This document shows positions 7,435-15,021 of a stretch of 35,448 nucleotides of DNA, one piece after another. A model generated the notes under the pieces. The model made no database searches and had not been told where the DNA came from. It saw only the letters and a list, made by a program, of their open reading frames with translations. Both the position numbers and the translations under genes were made by a program. How positions within the stretch are numbered: position 1 is the first letter of the stretch; each line of letters begins with the position of its first letter. The DNA is from Eubacteriaceae bacterium (GTDB lineage Bacteria; Bacillota; Clostridia; Peptostreptococcales; Anaerovoracaceae): positions 1 through 35,448 of the forward strand of contig JAQYNQ010000052.1 of NCBI GenBank assembly GCA_028727785.1, in the 5' to 3' direction.

Positions 7435-8355
7435 TTATTTCCAGAGTTTTTCAGGATACAGGCCCTTATCTTTCATTGCCTGAAGTGCATCCATTACTCC
7501 CGGTTTGTCTTCTTTATATGTTACGCCGTACCATCTGTCGTCAGACTTAAGTACCTTTGCTTCAGCCTTCCCTTCCTTAATAAGTTTGTCCACTACTGCC
7601 GGCAGGAAGTATTCCCCTTTCAGCGGATTTTCTACAAGAGCTTTTTCCATAAATGCAGGGAAACCATCGCAGAGTTCTTTTAAGAAGGAGTTTGTAAATC
7701 CCCAGAAATTCATTGAAACAGTAGTTCCCTCCGGAAGTGAAGTCCAAGTCTGTTCATCATCTTCTGTAAATTGAATTTTATCTCCTCGACGCATGATTTT
7801 CGTTCTCTCAATGATGTCTACCAGCTTTCCTTCTTCATTCACTGTGCAAACACCTCTTGCAACATGACCGTTTTCTGTCAGAGTGTTTTCAAGATTGTAG
7901 CCTACCATACAGTAATTGTACTTGTCGCCGTCTTCTGCACTGCTCAGATAGTCATAAATTGACTGGAACGCACTGGCCCCATAATAGTCATCCGCATTGA
8001 TTACAACAAAGGGCCCGTCAACAATGTCTCTCACACTCATTACAGCGTGACCTGTACCCCATGGTTTTACTCTGTCCTCAGGAATATCAAAACCTGCAGG
8101 TACGTCATTAATATCCTGAAAAGCATATCTGACGTTAAGATGCTTTCCCGCTCTTTCATCAATCAAAGCTCTGAAGTCTGTTTCATTTTCTTTCTTTATG
8201 ACAAAAACAACATCTTCAAAACCTGCCATCATCGCATCATAAAGTGAAAAATCCAGGATAATTTCTCCCTGGTCGCTGATTGCATCAATCTGCTTGAGGC
8301 CTCCATATCTGCTGCCCATTCCGGCAGCCATTATTACTAAAGTTGGTTTGTTCAT
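7435..8355 (-). CDS. Sugar-phosphate nucleotidyltransferase family protein
   Basis: This protein is 306 residues from the ATG at 8353-8355. The N-terminal AAGMGSRYGGLKQ is the nucleotide-binding signature of NTP-transferase (glucose-1-phosphate uridylyl/thymidylyltransferase-like) enzymes. A central VINADDYYG carries the metal-binding Asp that holds the nucleotide-sugar product. It is shorter and more divergent than GalU or RfbA, so the sugar substrate is not assigned. An upstream GTG at 8397 is in frame. However, a strong promoter (8384-8412, minus) would start transcription near 8377, inside that extension, which excludes the longer form. AGAGGA lies upstream of the chosen ATG. The gene stands alone between a bidirectional terminator and its own promoter. 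Confidence 0.8.
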   Translation of the reverse strand: MNKPTLVIMAAGMGSRYGGLKQIDAISDQGEIILDFSLYDAMMAGFEDVVFVIKKENETDFRALIDERAGKHLNVRYAFQDINDVPAGFDIPEDRVKPWGTGHAVMSVRDIVDGPFVVINADDYYGASAFQSIYDYLSSAEDGDKYNYCMVGYNLENTLTENGHVARGVCTVNEEGKLVDIIERTKIMRRGDKIQFTEDDEQTWTSLPEGTTVSMNFWGFTNSFLKELCDGFPAFMEKALVENPLKGEYFLPAVVDKLIKEGKAEAKVLKSDDRWYGVTYKEDKPGVMDALQAMKDKGLYPEKLWK

Positions 8356-8383
8356 GTCTAATAATTCCTCTTTATTATTAAAT

Positions 8384-8412
8384 AGTATAACAGTCACTCT
8401 ATTCTAACTCAA
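8384..8412 (-). promoter_or_regulatory. Sigma-A promoter for the nucleotidyltransferase gene
   Basis: On the minus strand TTGAGT (8412-8407), 17 bases, then TATACT (8389-8384). Consensus spacing; the predicted start is near 8377, about 20 bases upstream of the chosen ATG. Confidence 0.7.
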
Positions 8413-8439
8413 ATACAGTGTAATAGCAAGAAAGGTATA

Positions 8440-8468
8440 TTGAAATAGTGTGCATACTCAGATATAAT
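8440..8468 (+). promoter_or_regulatory. Sigma-A promoter for the DUF2148 gene
   Basis: TTGAAA (8440-8445), 17 bases, then TATAAT (8463-8468). A near-consensus vegetative promoter with a start near 8475, followed by GGAGGTG at 8490-8496 and the ATG at 8504. Confidence 0.8.
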
Positions 8469-8503
8469 TTCTGTAATACAGTAATTGATGGAGGTGTCTG
8501 AAC

Positions 8504-9052
8504 ATGATTAAAAATATGGAAACAGCTGAAAGAGATGCAGTATTACGCGTTGCCGACGGAATGGTGGCAGCAGCAAGAACTGCACCTAAAGGAAGCGGAA
8601 AAGATAAAGTAATCTCAATGGTAATTACAGGGGAAGATAAGGATAAACTTGCTGTAACAATGAGAGAACTATATAAGGAAACGGGAATCGAAATTTATAA
8701 CAGAGACGCAGGAAATGTAGACGCCAGCCATGCAGTAGTTTTGATGGGGGCAAAAGCTGAACCTTTTGGATTTGCCTGCGGAATGTGTGGTTACGAAAAC
8801 TGTGGGAAAATGGCAAAAGCGGGAGCAAACTGTGTTTTCAATATCACGGACCTGGGAATTGCAGTAGGATCAGCAGTATCTCTTGCGGCAGACAACAGAA
8901 TTGACAACAGAGTTATGTACACAGTTGGACAGGGTGGAATCAGAATGGGATGTTTCCCGAAAGACGTTAGAGTTGCATATGGAATTCCTCTTTATACAGG
9001 AAGTAAGAGCATTTTCTTCGATAGAAATGCAGGTGCTATTCTTCTGGATTAA
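8504..9052 (+). CDS. DUF2148 ferredoxin-domain protein
   Basis: This 182-residue protein matches the DUF2148 family, described as containing a ferredoxin-like domain. The cysteine cluster FACGMCGYENCGKM at about 90-103, with another Cys (GANC) about ten residues later, is suited to binding an Fe-S cluster. Another Cys sits in GGIRMGCFPKD near 156. The family is common in anaerobic Clostridia and methanogens, and its biochemical role is not known. It is a single-gene transcription unit with its own promoter, and rpsF has a separate promoter downstream. Redox or electron-transfer function is inference from the cysteine pattern. Confidence 0.8.
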   Translation: MIKNMETAERDAVLRVADGMVAAARTAPKGSGKDKVISMVITGEDKDKLAVTMRELYKETGIEIYNRDAGNVDASHAVVLMGAKAEPFGFACGMCGYENCGKMAKAGANCVFNITDLGIAVGSAVSLAADNRIDNRVMYTVGQGGIRMGCFPKDVRVAYGIPLYTGSKSIFFDRNAGAILLD

Positions 9053-9077
9053 AAATGTCTTTTTTTGAAATAAATAC

Positions 9078-9105
9078 TTGTTTTTTTATTTTCATATGCT
9101 ATAAT
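9078..9105 (+). promoter_or_regulatory. Sigma-A promoter of the rpsF-ssb-rpsR operon
   Basis: TTGTTT (9078-9083), 16 bases, then TATAAT (9100-9105) in an AT-rich tract. The predicted start is near 9112, at the base of the first leader hairpin. Confidence 0.7.
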
Positions 9106-9111
9106 ATTAGA

Positions 9112-9157
9112 GCGTGTCTTGGACACGCATTCTCTGCGTAGGTCAGAAGACTTACGC
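9112..9157 (+). promoter_or_regulatory. Two-hairpin mRNA leader of rpsF, candidate S6:S18 autoregulatory site
   Basis: GCGTGTC (9112-9118)/GACACGC (9122-9128) is a perfect 7-bp stem with a 3-base loop. GCGTAGGTC (9136-9144)/GACTTACGC (9149-9157) is a 9-bp stem with one G-U pair and an AGAA loop. Both lie in the 74-base leader before the GGGAGGTG site of rpsF. In many bacteria the S6:S18 complex represses its own operon through such a leader. I do not see the CCG signature of the known motif, so this is a structural candidate only. Confidence 0.45.
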
Positions 9158-9185
9158 CATTTAGTCCACAGGGAGGTGAAAAAGG

Positions 9186-9470
9186 ATGAAAAACTATGAA
9201 TTAATGTTCATTATCAATCCTACTTTAGAAGAAGCTGCAAGAGAAGCTGCAATCGAAAAGGTTAAGGCTACTATCGCTGCTGATGGTGAAGTTGAAGCGG
9301 TTGATGCATGGGGAATGAGAAAGCTTGCATACCCTATCGAAAAGAAGAACGAAGGATTCTATGTTGTTGTTGAATTCAAGGGAAACACTGGACTTCCTAA
9401 GGAATTAGACAGAAGACTTAGAATTTCTGACGACGTAATGAGACACATCATCATCTGTAAGGAAGCTTAA
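9186..9470 (+). CDS. rpsF: 30S ribosomal protein S6
   Basis: This 94-residue protein carries the S6 hallmarks. MKNYELMFIINP opens the first beta strand, WGMRKLAYPIEKK sits in the middle, and LDRRLRISDDVMRHI lies near the end. S6 binds the platform of the 30S subunit together with S18. GGGAGGTG at 9170-9177 gives a strong start. It is the first gene of the classic rpsF-ssb-rpsR operon, with ssb 14 bases downstream. The length is normal, with no acidic C-terminal extension. Confidence 0.97.
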   Translation: MKNYELMFIINPTLEEAAREAAIEKVKATIAADGEVEAVDAWGMRKLAYPIEKKNEGFYVVVEFKGNTGLPKELDRRLRISDDVMRHIIICKEA

Positions 9471-9484
9471 TAAGGAGTGTAGTT

Positions 9485-9922
9485 ATGAATAGTGTATTCC
9501 TGATCGGAAGATTGACAAGAGATCCGGAAGTTAGATACACTGCCGCAACTCAGATGGCAGTTGCTACATTTACTGTGGCAATTGACAGACCAACTCGTCC
9601 AGGCGCTGAGAAACAGACAGACTTTCCAAGAGTAACTGTTTTCGGAAAGCAGGCAGAAAGTTGCGAAAAGTATCTTGCAAAGGGTAGACTAGTTGCCGTT
9701 GAAGGCAGACTACAGACTGGTAGCTACCAGAACAAAGATGGCGCTACTGTTTACACGACAGATGTTGTAGCAAACAGAGTACAGTTTCTAGAATGGGGCG
9801 ACAGACCACAGGGTGGTTCAGCTCCAAGACAGAGTGCATCTTCAGGATTTGGCACTGTTGAAAGTATGCCAATGGAAATGCCGGATTCATTCCAGGCGAT
9901 TGATGAAGATGTTCCATTCTAA
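9485..9922 (+). CDS. ssb: Single-stranded DNA-binding protein
   Basis: A 145-residue SSB with an N-terminal OB fold (MNSVFLIGRLTRDPEVRYT) over about 105 residues. A short flexible Gly/Ser/Gln-rich linker follows, and the protein ends in the acidic tip DEDVPF, which recruits replication and repair partners. It coats single-stranded DNA as a tetramer. Its position between rpsF and rpsR identifies it as the housekeeping chromosomal copy rather than a phage or plasmid paralogue. The linker is short compared with E. coli SSB, as usual in Firmicutes. Confidence 0.96.
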   Translation: MNSVFLIGRLTRDPEVRYTAATQMAVATFTVAIDRPTRPGAEKQTDFPRVTVFGKQAESCEKYLAKGRLVAVEGRLQTGSYQNKDGATVYTTDVVANRVQFLEWGDRPQGGSAPRQSASSGFGTVESMPMEMPDSFQAIDEDVPF

Positions 9923-9940
9923 AGAAAGGAGATAATAATC

Positions 9941-10174
9941 ATGATGGATAGAAGACGTGGTGGCATGAGAAGAAAGAAAGTATGCCAGTTCTGCGCTGAT
10001 AAGACAGAAGTAATCGATTTCAAAGATGTTGAAAAGCTAAAGAAGTATGTTACTGAAAGAGGTAAGATTCTTCCTAAGAGAATTACAGGTACTTGCGCAG
10101 TACACCAGAGAGAAGTTACTACTGCTATCAAGAGAGCAAGAATCGTTGCTTTACTGCCATACGTAGCAGACTAA
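9941..10174 (+). CDS. rpsR: 30S ribosomal protein S18
   Basis: This 77-residue basic protein has the S18 core. [10 protein letters not shown] carries a CxxC pair, and [18 protein letters not shown] precedes the conserved helix ending [13 protein letters not shown]. The single CxxC plus a further Cys (GTCAVHQR) may make this the zinc-binding type of S18. The AAGGAG site at 9927-9931 fits the ATG at 9941; a second ATG at 9944 is adjacent. It is the last gene of the operon and is followed by a strong terminator. Confidence 0.96.
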   Translation: MMDRRRGGMRRKKVCQFCADKTEVIDFKDVEKLKKYVTERGKILPKRITGTCAVHQREVTTAIKRARIVALLPYVAD

Positions 10175-10200
10175 TTTAAAAATATCATAAAGTTGCACTT

Positions 10201-10237
10201 AAGAAGCGTATCGCATCAGGCGGAACGCTTCTTTTTT
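10201..10237 (+). terminator. Terminator of the rpsF-ssb-rpsR operon
   Basis: AAGAAGCGT (10201-10209) and ACGCTTCTT (10225-10233) form a 9-bp stem, followed directly by a run of T to 10237. Confidence 0.88.
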
Positions 10238-10263
10238 ATATGAAGGAAATCTGGAGCAATTGA

Positions 10264-10292
10264 TTGACAGCATATTTGGCAGACTATAAAAT
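10264..10292 (+). promoter_or_regulatory. Sigma-A promoter for the short-chain dehydrogenase
   Basis: TTGACA (10264-10269), 17 bases, then TAAAAT (10287-10292). The -35 is perfect; an overlapping TATAAA with a 15-base spacer is the alternative -10. The start would be near 10299. Confidence 0.7.
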
Positions 10293-10336
10293 TTAATAAA
10301 AAAATAGAAGAATAAACTGAAAGAGAGTGATCAAAT

Positions 10337-11095
10337 ATGAAAATTGCAGTTGTAACCGGCGCCTCAAGCGGAATGGGCAGAGATTTTGTTATGTCAATAG
10401 ATAGTGAATTTGAACTTGATGAAATCTGGGTAATTGCAAGACGTAAAGAGAGACTGCTTGAATTGCAGTCACAGTGCAGGTCTGAGATAAAGCCTGTTTC
10501 TCTGGATCTTGCCAGAGAGGAAAGTTTTAAAGAATATCAGGCACTGCTTGAAGAAAAAAATCCGGAGATAAAAGTCCTTGTCAATGCAGCAGGATGCGGT
10601 CTTTTCGGTACATTTACAGAAATGGATATGGAACAGCAGCTTAAGATTATTGATTTAAATGCCAAGGCATTAACTGCCGTATGCCATATGAGCATTCCAT
10701 ATATGCCTCATGACAGTCATATCATAAATCTGGCATCTAATTCATCATGGCAGCCTGTACCATATATTAACGTTTATGGGGCGTCAAAGGCATATGTAAT
10801 GAGTTTTTCAAGAGCCCTGGGCGTGGAACTGAAGAGTAAAGGCATTCACGTCATGGCAGTTGCACCGGGGTGGATCAAAACAGAATTCTTCGAGCATGCT
10901 GTGCATGATGACACAATAAAGTACTACGATAGATTTTACACATCAAAACAGGTAGTTGATAAGGCGATGAAAGACCTGAGAAAGAAAAAAAGTGTCTCAA
11001 TAAAAGGTTTTCCTGTAAGGATGCAGGTGCGTGCTGTTAAACTGCTGCCGGTAGATATGATAATGAAAACCTGGTGCAGACAGCAGGGAAAATAA
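10337..11095 (+). CDS. SDR-family NAD(P)-dependent oxidoreductase
   Basis: A 252-residue classical short-chain dehydrogenase. It shows the Rossmann TGASSGMG at 8-15, the NAAG motif near 83, a catalytic-region serine in NLASNSSW near 134, and YxxxK in NVYGASKAY near 148. Arg residues after strand two (ARRKER) suggest NADP(H) preference. The final 40 residues are basic and may interact with membrane, as in the DltE/YqjQ-like subgroup. The substrate is unknown. It is monocistronic: its own promoter lies upstream, and a 327-bp regulatory gap separates it from hutH. Confidence 0.85.
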   Translation: MKIAVVTGASSGMGRDFVMSIDSEFELDEIWVIARRKERLLELQSQCRSEIKPVSLDLAREESFKEYQALLEEKNPEIKVLVNAAGCGLFGTFTEMDMEQQLKIIDLNAKALTAVCHMSIPYMPHDSHIINLASNSSWQPVPYINVYGASKAYVMSFSRALGVELKSKGIHVMAVAPGWIKTEFFEHAVHDDTIKYYDRFYTSKQVVDKAMKDLRKKKSVSIKGFPVRMQVRAVKLLPVDMIMKTWCRQQGK

Positions 11096-11422
11096 ATATG
11101 CAGAATATTATGCAAAACAATCCAATATCAGAATAATATTGCCATATACAAAATAATAATAAAAAAAGTGTATTTTATGTGCATTTATATTATACATAAT
11201 AAAGCGATAAAACTGTACAGTAATAAAGCGAAAAAGTAAAACGGGAAAATGTTTTCGAAAAAGAGAGAAAAAACCCTGCAAGTTAGAAAATTAGAACGTT
11301 TTTTTGAACAAAAAATATAGAAATGTATAGGGAAAAGATGTATAATATGGGTAGCAAACAGCAGAAATTTATTGCTTATAATTATGCATTTTATGCATAA
11401 AAAAGAAATGGAGACGAGAAAA
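11096..11422 (+). promoter_or_regulatory. 327-bp AT-rich control region upstream of hutH
   Basis: No gene is visible here. It holds a direct repeat TAATAAAGCGA at 11197-11207 and 11221-11231 (24-bp period), a small palindrome GAAAATGTTTTC near 11245-11256, and candidate -10 elements (TATAGG at 11326-11331 with TTGAAC at 11304-11309; TATAAT at 11341-11346). There is also a perfect palindrome TTATGCAT-TTT-ATGCATAA at 11382-11400, just before the hutH ribosome binding site. These are good candidates for binding sites of the GntR-type regulator encoded at the end of the operon. I recognise no riboswitch, and no HutP-type hairpin is evident. Confidence 0.5.
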
Positions 11423-12964
11423 ATGGCAGTAATTATTAATGGACGTGACCTTACTATTGATGAGGTTATTCGTGTGTGCAGACACGATGAAAAGGTAGAG
11501 CTTGCACCGGAAGCTGTTGAGGCAGTGAAGAAAGCAAGAGCGTACATTGAAAAGAAGGTTGAAGAAAAAGCTGTCGTATACGGATTGACAACAGGATTCG
11601 GTAAATTTGCCAACGTTGCAATATCTACAGAGCAGACGGCGCAATTACAGAAGAATCTTATCATGAGCCACACCTGCTCTCTTGGAAATGCATATGAAAA
11701 GAAATATGTAAGAGCAGCTATGCTGCTGAGAGCAAATTCTCTATCAAGAGGAAATTCAGGCATCAGACTTGAAACTTTGCAGACATTAATTGATATGTTA
11801 AATGCAGGAATTCATCCAGTCGTTCCTGAAAAGGGCTCTGTTGGAGCTTCCGGAGACCTTGCACCATTATCATGCATCGCACTTGGATTAATCGGAATGG
11901 GTAAGGTTGAGTACCAGGGTGAAATTATGGAAGCACAGGAAGCATTTGATAAGGCCGGACTTAAGCCTGTTGATCTTGCTTCCAAAGAAGGTCTTGCACT
12001 TAACAACGGAACGCAGATGTTAACTGCAGTAGGATTAAACACTTTATATGATGCGATGAATCTTGCCAAGATTGCAGACATTGCTGCTGCAATGACAGGT
12101 GAAGCACTTCACGCAATCTGCAAGGCATATGACCCTAAGACACATGAGCTGAGAGGACATCAGGGACAGATTACAGTTGCTGAAAATATGAGAACATTAC
12201 TTGAAGGTTCAAAGAATGCTCTTCCACTTCAGCCTAACAAGGTTCAGGATCCATACTCACAGAGATGTATGCCTCAGATTCACGGTGCATCAAGAGATGC
12301 TATCAACTATGTATATGAAGCAGTATCCAGAGAAATCAATGCAGTAACAGATAACCCGATTGTTTTCCCTGACCATGACGAAGTTATTTCAGGAGGAAAC
12401 TTCCACGGACAGCCAATGGCACTTGCTTTTGACTTCCTGAAAATCGCAATCTCAGAACTTGCAAGTGTATCAGAAAGAAGAACTGAAAGACTGGTTAACC
12501 CTGCATTGAACGAAGGCCTGCCTGCATTCCTGACTAAGGATGGCGGCGTAAATTCAGGATATATGATTGCACAGTATGCATCAGCATCTATGGTTTCAGA
12601 AAACAAAGTATACGACCATCCATCATGCGTAGACTCAATTCCGACTTCTGCAAACCAGGAAGACCATGTATCCATGGGTGCAACTTCAGCCAGAACAGCT
12701 GCAATGGTTCTTGATAATGCACAGAAAGTTATCGGTATCGAACTTTCTGCAGCAGCACAGGCAATCTGGCTACGTCAGGAGCTGGGCGAAAACGGAATCG
12801 AGAATCTTGCTCCTGCAACTAAGGCAGCATATGATTTCATCCGTGAAACTGTTCCACCTGTAGAAGAAGATATTATCATGCATGATCAGCTTGTACAGTT
12901 CGATGAAATGGTTAAGAACAACTCAATTCTGGAAGCAGTAGAAAAGGTTGTTACACTTAAATAA
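11423..12964 (+). CDS. hutH: Histidine ammonia-lyase
   Basis: This 513-residue enzyme deaminates L-histidine to urocanate and ammonia, the first step of the pathway. The tripeptide A142-S143-G144 (GSVGASGDLAPLS) cyclises to the MIO cofactor. The catalytic Tyr is Y53 in VYGLTTGFG, and NGTQ and NPxxF-type motifs (TDNPIVF) follow. The length is typical of bacterial HAL. I start at the ATG at 11423 (GGAG at 11410-11413). An in-frame extension to 11372 would run through the palindrome and is rejected. It is the first gene of hutH-hutU-hutI-fchA-ftcD-GntR, with spacings of 19, 13, -4, 37 and 29 bases. Confidence 0.96.
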   Translation: MAVIINGRDLTIDEVIRVCRHDEKVELAPEAVEAVKKARAYIEKKVEEKAVVYGLTTGFGKFANVAISTEQTAQLQKNLIMSHTCSLGNAYEKKYVRAAMLLRANSLSRGNSGIRLETLQTLIDMLNAGIHPVVPEKGSVGASGDLAPLSCIALGLIGMGKVEYQGEIMEAQEAFDKAGLKPVDLASKEGLALNNGTQMLTAVGLNTLYDAMNLAKIADIAAAMTGEALHAICKAYDPKTHELRGHQGQITVAENMRTLLEGSKNALPLQPNKVQDPYSQRCMPQIHGASRDAINYVYEAVSREINAVTDNPIVFPDHDEVISGGNFHGQPMALAFDFLKIAISELASVSERRTERLVNPALNEGLPAFLTKDGGVNSGYMIAQYASASMVSENKVYDHPSCVDSIPTSANQEDHVSMGATSARTAAMVLDNAQKVIGIELSAAAQAIWLRQELGENGIENLAPATKAAYDFIRETVPPVEEDIIMHDQLVQFDEMVKNNSILEAVEKVVTLK

Positions 12965-12983
12965 TAGACGGAGGTAATTACAC

Positions 12984-15008
12984 ATGATTGATAACAAGGC
13001 AATACAGGGTGCTATGACTATTCAGCTGGGCAATGAATATCCTGATTATCCTGAATTCAAAGAAGGAATCAGACGAGCTCCGGACAGAGGCTTTAGATTA
13101 ACAAAGGAACAGACAAAGATTGCACTTAAAAATGCACTTCGTTATGTACCTGAAGAACTGCATGAAAAGCTAGCACCGGAATTCATGGAAGAGCTAACAA
13201 CATTAGGAAGAATTTACGCATACAGATACAGACCGGAAGGAAGAATCTACGGAAAGCCAATCGATGAATACAAGGGCAAGTGCCTTGCAGGAAAGGCATT
13301 TCAGGTAATGATAGATAATAACCTTGATTTCGAAGTTGCACTTTATCCTTATGAACTTGTTACATATGGAGAAACAGGTCAGGTTTGTCAGAACTGGCTG
13401 CAGTACAGACTAATCAAGAAATATCTTGAAGAGTTAACTGAAGACCAGACTCTTGTTGTTGAATCAGGACACCCTCTTGGTCTGTTCCCGTCAAAACCGA
13501 CAGCGCCAAGAGTAATCATTACAAACTCAATGATGATTGGTATGTATGATAATCTGGAAGACTGGGAAGTCGCAGAAGAAATGGGTGTTGCAAACTACGG
13601 ACAGATGACTGCAGGTGGATGGATGTACATCGGACCACAGGGAATCGTTCACGGAACATTTAACACGATTCTTAATGCAGGAAGAAAGTATCTGGGTGTT
13701 CCTGAACAGGGAGACTTAACAGGACATACATTCGTTTCATCCGGTCTGGGTGGAATGAGCGGTGCTCAGCCAAAGGCTGCAAACATTGCAAATGCTGTAG
13801 GTATCTTTGCAGAAGTTGACTATTCAAGAATCGTTACCAGACATGATCAGGGCTGGGTTGATGTTATCATGGATGACATTGATGAAATCTTCAAGCTGGC
13901 AAATGAGAAACTTGCATCTAAGGAAAGTATTTCAATCGCATACCACGGTAATATTGTAGACCTGCTTGAAGCCGCTGCAGAAAAGAACTTCAAGATTGAT
14001 CTTCTTTCTGACCAGACTTCATGCCACAACGTATACAATGGCGGATACTGTCCTGTAGGAATGACATTCGAAGAAAGAACTGAACTTCTTCACCACGACA
14101 GAGAATTATTCTGCAAGAGAGTTGATGAGACTCTTCACAGACACTATGCTGCAATTAAGAAGCTGACAGAAAGCGGAACTTATTTCTTTGATTACGGTAA
14201 CTCATTCATGAAGGCTATGTATGATGCAGGAATCAAAGAAATTTCCAAGAACGGATATGATGATAAGGACGGATTCATCTGGCCTTCATATGTTGAAGAT
14301 ATTATGGGACCTGTTCTGTTTGACTATGGATATGGACCATTCAGATGGGTGTGCCTGTCAGGAAAACCTGAAGATCTTGACATGACAGATAAGACAGCTA
14401 TGGATTGCATCGATCCGACAAGAAGAGCTCAGGATAGAGATAACTGGGTATGGATCAGAGACGCTAAGAAGAACAAGCTGGTTGTAGGTACTCAGGCAAG
14501 AATTCTATATCAGGATGCAGAAGGAAGAACTAATATTGCACTTGCCTTCAACAAACTTGTTAGAGAAGGAAAATGCGGCCCAATCATGATGGGCAGAGAC
14601 CACCATGACGTTTCAGGTACAGACTCACCGTTCAGAGAAACATCCAACATCAAAGACGGATCAAATGTTATGGCTGATATGGCTGTACAGTGCTTCGCCG
14701 GCAACGCAGCAAGAGGTATGTCACTTTGTGCACTTCACAACGGCGGTGGCGTAGGAATCGGTAAGTCAATTAACGGCGGATTCGGTCTACTTCTTGACGG
14801 AAGCGAAAGAACTGACGAAATCATTAAATCCGCAATGATGTGGGACGTAATGGGCGGAGTTGCAAGAAGAAACTGGGCAAGAAATGAAAATGCTCTGTCA
14901 ACATCTGTAGAGTACAACAAAAACTATGCAGGTAAGGGACATATTACAATTCCATTCCTTGCTGATGATGAGCTTGTTGCAAACACTGTAGATAAGTTTG
15001 TAAAGTAA
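12984..15008 (+). CDS. hutU: Urocanate hydratase, long (animal-like) form
   Basis: A 674-residue urocanase that hydrates urocanate to 4-imidazolone-5-propionate using tightly bound NAD+ as electrophile. The NAD-binding signature SSGLGGMSGAQPKA is at about 252-265. YGQMTAGGWMYIGPQGI is near 208-224, and SDQTSCHNVYNGGY carries a conserved-region Cys. Most bacterial HutU are about 550-560 residues. This one has about 80 extra N-terminal residues (around ALRYVPEELHEKLAPEF) plus C-terminal material. It resembles, as I remember it, vertebrate UROC1 (676 residues). GACGGAGGT precedes the ATG. It is cotranscribed with hutH. Confidence 0.94.
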   Translation: MIDNKAIQGAMTIQLGNEYPDYPEFKEGIRRAPDRGFRLTKEQTKIALKNALRYVPEELHEKLAPEFMEELTTLGRIYAYRYRPEGRIYGKPIDEYKGKCLAGKAFQVMIDNNLDFEVALYPYELVTYGETGQVCQNWLQYRLIKKYLEELTEDQTLVVESGHPLGLFPSKPTAPRVIITNSMMIGMYDNLEDWEVAEEMGVANYGQMTAGGWMYIGPQGIVHGTFNTILNAGRKYLGVPEQGDLTGHTFVSSGLGGMSGAQPKAANIANAVGIFAEVDYSRIVTRHDQGWVDVIMDDIDEIFKLANEKLASKESISIAYHGNIVDLLEAAAEKNFKIDLLSDQTSCHNVYNGGYCPVGMTFEERTELLHHDRELFCKRVDETLHRHYAAIKKLTESGTYFFDYGNSFMKAMYDAGIKEISKNGYDDKDGFIWPSYVEDIMGPVLFDYGYGPFRWVCLSGKPEDLDMTDKTAMDCIDPTRRAQDRDNWVWIRDAKKNKLVVGTQARILYQDAEGRTNIALAFNKLVREGKCGPIMMGRDHHDVSGTDSPFRETSNIKDGSNVMADMAVQCFAGNAARGMSLCALHNGGGVGIGKSINGGFGLLLDGSERTDEIIKSAMMWDVMGGVARRNWARNENALSTSVEYNKNYAGKGHITIPFLADDELVANTVDKFVK

Positions 15009-15021
15009 GGAGAGCAGGACA

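Noticed and set aside
8356..8397. 14-residue extension of the nucleotidyltransferase from a GTG
   Set aside because: The GTG is upstream of the predicted transcription start (about 8377) given by the strong minus-strand promoter at 8384-8412.
11185..11763. 192-codon minus-strand frame across the hutH upstream region
   Set aside because: Half lies antisense to hutH and half in AT-rich control DNA; Phe/Ser/Cys-rich sequence without motifs or ribosome binding site.
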